DNA from: Adiantum capillus-veneris
Lineage: Eukaryota; Streptophyta; Polypodiopsida; Polypodiales; Pteridaceae
Direction: 5' to 3'
DNA: 64,000 bases
Assembly (NCBI GenBank): GCA_014529385.2
Contig: CM043959.1
Coordinates: 61,953,753-62,017,752, forward strand
The notes below the pieces were generated by a model that ran no database searches, was not told where the DNA came from, and saw only the letters and a program-made list of their open reading frames with translations. This document shows positions 58,491-64,000 of this stretch, in pieces; position 1 is the stretch's first letter, and each line of letters opens with the position of its first letter. The translations under genes and the position numbers were made by a program.

Positions 58491-59985
58491 TGATAGCGGG
58501 AAAAAGAGCACTAGAATCGGGTGGCCTCTGTACTCGTGCACACTCCACAAATCATGCCTCATGCAAACAAGCAAAGAACAACACAAAGGGGGCACCACCC
58601 TAAATTAAGAGGTTTAGGGACCTCACGCATAGTGCACATAGGCAAGTGAGACTTCTGGCATCATGATGGCATCAAAAAATATGGCAAAACACATAGAAGC
58701 GAAGCTTAGGGACCTTATGTAGCATATATATACACAAGACATCAGCTTAACAATACAACGGCATCTGATCATACATAACAAGGATATAGAGAAGCAAGCA
58801 AAGGATGGCATAATCCCTTGTCAAAAACAATCAACCCAGCAAGTAGGTATGATCCTACTAGCAACACATCAATACCTTAGAGAATGATGGCGAGGATGGT
58901 GGCCATGGAGCATGAGAGAAGACTCCTTATTTAGGTTTTAGGGCTAGTAATGTAGCATACTAGAGGGAGAGAGAGAGAGGGAGAGAGAGTAGAGCTCCAT
59001 CCATAGCTCCTCGTTGTGAGCAATATCGTCATAGCTTCGTTGCTTGGTGAAGTGGGTGAAGTGTTGGTTTTGAGTGAGAGAAGGCCTCCTTATATAGGTT
59101 TTTGAGAGGGTTTAGGATTAGGGATAAACATGCTTAAATCCGTTGATTGGGGTTACTTTTTGCTTAGGGTGGTCAACAGATTGAGGTCACCTGATATGTC
59201 ACCATCAAGATATTCTCTAGAGTGATGTGAGAGGGGAGAATAAATGCTGATTTTTCTGATTGTGACACATGGGGATAAGGCCTTGAACAGCATTTAAGAG
59301 CAGGTAAGGTGGATGTTGAAACTGGAGGTTCTGCACATGTCAGGGGGGACCTGCGGGGGTCCTCTTGAATATCAAATTCTCAAAAAATCCTCAACCATGG
59401 CTTCTTTTGACATGTGTTCTTTGAAAAAATCAGCATGTCTCTTTTCAACTCAAAAGTCTTTATCCCTGTTGACTCACCTTTACCATAAGATTTTCCCCTT
59501 TTCTCCTCCTGTAACTGCATTGTTGATGCCCAATCACTGCTTCTAGTAACAGTGAACTGTTACCTACCAAATACTTATGGTGCAGTAAAAAATATTTACC
59601 ATGGGTAAAACAAGTTACTGTAGGTAAAAAGTGATTTGTATTTACCATGTAGGTGAAAAATATTTACTGTAGGTAAAAAATATTTACTGTCGGAAAAAAA
59701 AGTGAAAACGAAGTATGCTGTGCTGTGAGTCCACACGAACATCCTCGTGTAAATTTCACTAGAAATTCACACCTAGAATGGGCTATTCTGTAAGATATAG
59801 GTTGTAGGCATGCATAAGAGCTCATTCCCACGTATCTTCTGTCCATGGCACTTTTTACTCTTTGGTGCTTGTGAAGTAGATTTTTCTTCTCTTTCGAGAT
59901 CCCTTGGACTAGAGTATCTTCATCTCCCCAACAACTGACTGTGCCTTTATGCATGTTCAGAAGGGGTCCTAAAAACCATGCATCA
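58491..59985 (-). repeat. 5' LTR of element B
   Basis: Near-identical to 14425-15939, with TGATAGCGGG and CATGCATCA at its ends, followed by the TCAGC duplication. Confidence 0.92.
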
Positions 59986-59990
59986 TCAGC
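59986..59990. other. Target duplication TCAGC, right
   Basis: Matches 14420-14424. Confidence 0.9.
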
Positions 59991-60843
59991 TAAGGACGAA
60001 GCTCGACCCGCAGGCGCATGGAAGCAAGCCCGAGAAGGTCACCTAATAAAAATGTAACCTATCACGTGAGTTCAACAGAAGGGTATTTAAAGTTCTTGAA
60101 ACTTACAGAAATATATGTACAGAAGGGCATTATTTTTTCAAATTTGAAAAAAAATTATAGATTTTAAAAGAAAAGGGTACATTATATTCTTAACAAAAAT
60201 TCACAGATAAGGGGTTTTACAAACATGTCTTGAACGCACGTGATATGGTAGTTTTATACATAGTGAACCCCCGGAGGAAGCAAGCATAGGGTGTCAATCT
60301 ACACTTGACCGACTCTCGACTAATTCCTAAATAGGTCTCTACCCAATGTCTAAGCTACAACCTTCAGGAGTGGATAAGGAGAGGTTTCCTACAACGCCTC
60401 TAAGAGCCAAATACCCATCAAACGTTCTCAAAACGGCACAGAACTTGAAGGAGACCCTACTAACACCAATAGGTCGCCCTCCCTAAGGTCCATGAACCAA
60501 AATCCCAACCCTAAACACCTAGTGCAAAATCACGTAGGATGTCTCGCCAGAATTTGCAAGTCGTCGTTTCCAAAAACTAAAGTGCCTAATGTGTAGCTCT
60601 ACTCAATGCGAACGCGTGGATATGCTGAACTGCGAAAACGGATAACGTATACTCACCGAATCACCAGATGAAGCTCGCGGATCGAGCTTGCAAAACGAGA
60701 CCGTATGCCCACAATGTAGGTATTGGCGCGTAGCTCTCGTCGGGGGCAACATGTTGCACTTCTCGGCACTCGATTCCGACCACCAATGTGCGCGTAGGGT
60801 CAAGAAGAAACTCTCACTCTCTCTCGTACACAGTACGCTCACT
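59991..60843 (-). repeat. 5' LTR of element A, outer piece (end not fixed)
   Basis: Continuation of the sequence interrupted at 14424. It includes a half copy of the ACGTAGGATGTCTC palindrome at about 60532. The outer LTR border could not be located; 60843 is only where its CpG-rich, CTCTC-ended character stops. Confidence 0.45.
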
Positions 60844-61269
60844 CATAGATAGAACTTTTTTAAAAATGACAAAAGGTTTTTTTCATTAAGGTCAAAAAGT
60901 GGTAAAAACACCTTACAATCTCAAACCCTAATGTTCCAATGTAACCATCTACTCAATCTAAATATCAAAAATGGGATACAATCTGGAAGCTTCTATAAGC
61001 ACCACTATTTCTCAATAAATGAATAATTACAAAAACAATATTCCGCCGAGCTCCATAGGGTGTGTCCCGCTGCTAACAAATTGTTGTCATGTTCTCTAAT
61101 TCTCTCTCTTGCAAAAGTATTGTTCATGCCAATTTAATTAAGTGTAATGGTTATGTTGCTATCGCTAAATAAGTTCACCCTCTATGTTCTCAAAGTAGTC
61201 TCATGAAAATGCTCATTGTAGTTCTCTTAATTCTGTTATTCTCAAAGTTCATAGGCCGTTTCCACTACA
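60844..61269 (+). repeat. Probable LTR of element C, partial call
   Basis: The right end is fixed by ACTACA directly before the primer site at 61271; the left border is not visible to me. Confidence 0.4.
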
Positions 61270-61270
61270 T

Positions 61271-61288
61271 TGGTATCAAAGCTATTGG
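61271..61288 (+). other. Primer binding site of element C
   Basis: TGGTATCAAAGC matches the initiator tRNA-Met type primer site TGGTATCAGAGC at 11 of 12 bases. Confidence 0.7.
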
Positions 61289-61674
61289 TTTCTCTTTTCT
61301 TGATTAGAAGAGAGGTCCTTAATTTTTCCATGAAATGTTGGGCCTGTTCATTGCAATAGGGGAAGTGGGACAGAGATCTATTATCCTGGTTGAGAAGGAC
61401 TTAGTTCTAAGTACACCGTTTGGAACTATAGTCTTAATAATGGAGCCTATTGGGTCTTGCCTTTGGATTAACCATTATTGATCTACGAGCAAGCTCAATT
61501 GAAACCATAATCAACTTAGCAACATTAGACTCTATCCACTAGTCTTTGCAATCAATAGTGTGTAAACCACGGGTGTGGTTGCTTGAGGACTAATTTCAAA
61601 GATAAAGAAGAGTAGAGACTAAGGTTTTTTAGGGTACCAAAGCACAAAGTAATCTGTATATAAGTTTAATTATC

Positions 61675-62150
61675 ATGACTAACAATAACCAAGAGAGTAG
61701 AATGAACATTGATAACATAAATTTTTCACATGAAGGTGCTAATGATGATGCCCCCATGATTGTTAATTATCTGGTTACTAGGTTGCAGCAAGCTATGGGC
61801 AACCCTGCTTTGCAAGCCGAAGTTACTCAACAAATTTGTGCTTATGGGATTTCCCTTCCTCTCCAAGAGGAGAGAGAGCTTAGGAGGATAACACTCCCAA
61901 AAGAAGACTCTCTCCCATTAGAGAGTAAAAATCCAAAGAGCAAGAAAGAAGCAAATCCCTAAGTTCCTCTAAAGATGCGGCTCCACAAAGACGGCGGTCT
62001 AGACAATCACCAACTTCTCCCAAGAGAAATAGGTCAACCCACAGTCCTTGTCCTTGTCACTCCAAAAGAAAAGAGAGGAAGCAAAGGAAGAAAAGGGCAA
62101 GAAAGAGGTCACCCTCTTCTCCTTCTTCTTCACCTTCCTCCTGTTCTGAC
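61675..62150 (+). pseudogene. Element C gag-like 5' part, truncated
   Basis: Starts MTNNNQESRMNIDN, 387 bp after the primer site. A frame of 95 codons ends at 61962; the reading then continues one frame over as an Arg/Ser/Lys-rich tail (SPKRNRSTHS to SPSSSPSS). It is cut at 62150 by element D. Basic RS-like tails occur in some gags; the superfamily of C cannot be told. Confidence 0.5.
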
Positions 62151-62377
62151 TGTTTAGGGTTGCAGGAAAACACACACAGCTTGGAGAAGACGAAGGAAAC
62201 TCAATGCATACAACAAAGAGTATATTACTTAGTGTGCAATGGAAAAATAGATAGCCCTAGAATTATGGGCGTATATACAATGCATGGGGGAAAACAAAAT
62301 CCTAGTGAGGGAAAAAATGCCCTGGCGGTCCTAAGTGTGTTCACACACATCATTACCATGTCATGTATATAGTAACA
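62151..62377 (-). repeat. 3' LTR of copia element D
   Basis: A 227-bp segment with plus-strand ends TGTTTAGGG and AGTAACA. The polypurine tract of D abuts it on the right. The five bases before it (CTGAC) are the expected target duplication; the partner lies outside the window. Confidence 0.7.
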
Positions 62378-62391
62378 AATCCCCCCGGAGT
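62378..62391 (-). other. Polypurine tract of copia element D
   Basis: The minus strand reads CTCCGGGGGGATT directly before the LTR (TGTTACT). Confidence 0.75.
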
Positions 62392-63999
62392 GATGCGGTG
62401 AACAAGATCTGGCACATGAGTAAAGGGAAGTGACATTCCCTGAGGACATGATCAATCGACAAAGGGGAGTAAGCCCAAAGCTTTGAGGAAATCTTCAAAC
62501 TTCTCACGAGACAATGCCTTTGTGAAAATATATGCAAGGTTGTGAGAACATGAAAAATTGGGTTCCTTGCAACTTTGTAGATAGTGTTGATAGTGTTGTT
62601 TCTAGCACCCAAATCAGCCATAAGGTAACTGATCCATACACACTCAACCATAGATGTGAAGACTGCCATATACTCAATTTCATAGCTAGAAGTGGCCATA
62701 GTAGGTTTCTTCTTGCTCAACAATGATATAAATGAACTACCAAGCATGAAAGAAAAAACACTTTTGGACACTCGTGTGTCAAAAAAACCAACCCAATCTG
62801 AGTCCAAAAAGCATGTAAGTTTGGTGGCAATGATCCCCCCCTTGGGATAAAACAAGCCAAGATGTAAAGTGCCACTCAAGTAGCGGAAAATCCTCTTGAG
62901 ATCCTACCAATTCTTAGACCCTAGACTATGCATAAATCTGCTAACCTGTGAGACTGCAAATTGAATATCTAGCCTCATGTTTCATACATAAATGAGGCAT
63001 CAAATAGTTTGGTAACCAGTGACATCTGCATGATCACCAGCCTCATGAGGACTCAATTTCAAACTTGTTTCCATGGGAGTGGCAATAGGTTTGCAATCCT
63101 CAAGTCCAAACTTACATAGAAATGTCTTGATGTAACTTTTCTGACACAAGGCAGTACCACCATCACACTACTTAAAATGTATACCCAAGTAATGATGCAA
63201 CAGCCCCAAATCTTTCATCTTGAAAGTAGCGTTCAAATCATCCTTAAATTCAACAATATGTCTCTTGTTCGGTCCAATGATCAACAAATCATCTACATAA
63301 ATAACCACAATGAGAAGTAAATCATCCTCATGCTTTACATACAATGTACTTTCTGTTGGACTCTTATGAAACCCTTGTTTGACCAAATGAGTGTCGATCT
63401 TCTCATACAAAGCACAAGGAGATTGCTCCGACCCATACAAAGCTTTGTTACATTTGCACACCTTATCCTCTTGCCCTCTCTAGACAAAACTGCGAGGCTG
63501 TGTTACATAAACTTCCTCAAATATGTCACCATTCAAGAAAGCAGTAACAATGTCTGACTGATGTACATCCCAACCAAAATGAGCTGCCAATGCACATAAA
63601 AATTTCATAGTAGTCATTCGACAAGTGGAAGCTAAAGTCTCTTCATAATCTATGCCTTTTTGATGTGCATGACCCTTTGCAACAAGTCGAGCCTTATAGC
63701 GATCAGTCTCAGCATCCGGCTTGCATTTCAACTTGTAAACCCACTTTGTACCAATGGGATTTTTGCGAGGAGGAAAAATCACATAAAGTCCATGTGTCAT
63801 TTTCTATAAGTGCATCATATTTTGATTGCATGGCAGCCATCCAATTTTTTGAATTCTGTGCTTTATCAAAAGACAAAGGTTCCTCAACATCATGTAAGCT
63901 AGACACAACCAAAGAATAACAATTTGATGCATAAGATGCATGGCAAGAGCCTGAACGAGTGTGACTAAACAAAGGTGCATCCAATTTACTGTCATGCAC
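62392..63999 (-). pseudogene. Ty1/copia pol of element D (RT and RNase H), cut by window edge
   Basis: Minus-strand order from the right edge: NSKNWMAAMQSKYDAL (start of RT, 63709-63999); NPIGTKWVYKLK with catalytic Asp in HQSDIVTAFLNG (63480-63800); CKCNKALYGSEQS and the catalytic box VIYVDDLLIIG (63168-63461); RNase H with FLDSDWVGFFDTRVSKSVFSF and ATSSYEIEYMAV (62361-62879). Frames are broken at least at 63480, about 63160 and 62880, so this copy is dead. Copia pol encodes integrase before RT; that part lies beyond the window. Confidence 0.85.
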
Positions 64000-64000
64000 T

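Larger units (their letters stand above)
14425..59985 (-). mobile_element. Ty3/gypsy retrotransposon B (Tat/Ogre-like), split by a 35.7-kb insert
   Basis: Two near-identical LTRs of about 1.5 kb in the same orientation bound this interval, with TG..CA ends and a 5-bp target duplication. A polypurine tract abuts the left LTR and a primer site abuts the right LTR, so the element reads on the minus strand. Without 21528-57237 it is about 9.85 kb long, normal for the group. It has gag, protease, RT, RNase H, a second (archaeal-type) RNase H, integrase and an extra ORF ahead of gag. The second RNase H and an ORF before gag are features of the Tat/Ogre lineage. It landed in the 5' LTR of element A. 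Confidence 0.9.

Noticed and set aside
14425-59985. The whole 45.6 kb as one giant retrotransposon carrying host genes
   Set aside because: Gag-pol, primer site and LTRs make a normal 9.85-kb element once 21528-57237 is removed, the cargo has plus-strand introns, which would be lost on passage through RNA of that strand, and a candidate target repeat borders the insert.

Overview
This is a plant nuclear window built almost entirely of nested mobile elements. Evidence for a land plant: Ty3/gypsy and Ty1/copia pol genes of plant type, a tRNA-Asp-type primer site, spliceosomal introns with GT-AG borders, and FCP1-homology domains of the plant DLNGLL subfamily. A seed-free plant (fern, lycophyte or bryophyte) is my guess from the gene families, with low confidence. 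There are no rRNA or tRNA genes and no CRISPR.

Layout. (1) 1-14.4 kb: Ty3/gypsy element A, minus strand, decayed: integrase, RNase H, RT, protease, gag, leader, primer site and the start of its 5' LTR. Its RNase H gene is split by a 1339-bp DNA transposon (5224-6562) with TTAA target duplications. (2) 14.4-60.0 kb: a second Ty3/gypsy element, B, inserted in the LTR of A. Its LTRs (14425-15939 and 58491-59985) are in the same orientation and flanked by the 5-bp duplication TCAGC. The body of B is a Tat/Ogre-like gag-pol with two RNase H domains (16.0-21.5 kb) plus a separate ORF beside the primer site (57.45-58.2 kb). (3) 21.5-57.2 kb: about 35.7 kb inserted inside B, between that ORF and gag. 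This segment is the most interesting part. It carries one intact 1075-codon DUF7869-type protein reading toward its left end, an intron-containing plus-strand gene with a ParB/DGQHR-like domain, and downstream terminal exons coding for a SET domain and two FCP1-like domains. The genes sit among very large arrays of one 20-bp motif, TTGGACAAGTGGTGGACCTT. The motif points right across roughly 25-47 kb and left across 49.5-56.7 kb. (4) 60-64 kb: the rest of the LTR of A, then an LTR retrotransposon on the plus strand (C) into which a Ty1/copia element on the minus strand (D) has inserted.

Interpretation. Removing the 35.7-kb segment leaves element B at about 9.85 kb, a normal size, so the segment is best read as a separate giant element. 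It has a 16-bp inverted match near its ends and a 10-bp direct repeat next to them. I infer a giant DNA transposon with a DUF7869 protein as candidate transposase, inverted subterminal motif arrays as candidate binding sites, and a chromatin- or phosphatase-like cargo gene. The exact ends and any activity are unproven.

How the cargo gene may work: the exon ending at 43539 leaves one base of a codon. All three downstream exons (SET at 46133, FCP1-like at 47332, FCP1-like at 53681) accept one base. The SET exon has no methionine, and in the second FCP1 exon no in-frame ATG precedes the HAD motif I. One shared N-terminal part with interchangeable C-terminal domains is therefore possible.
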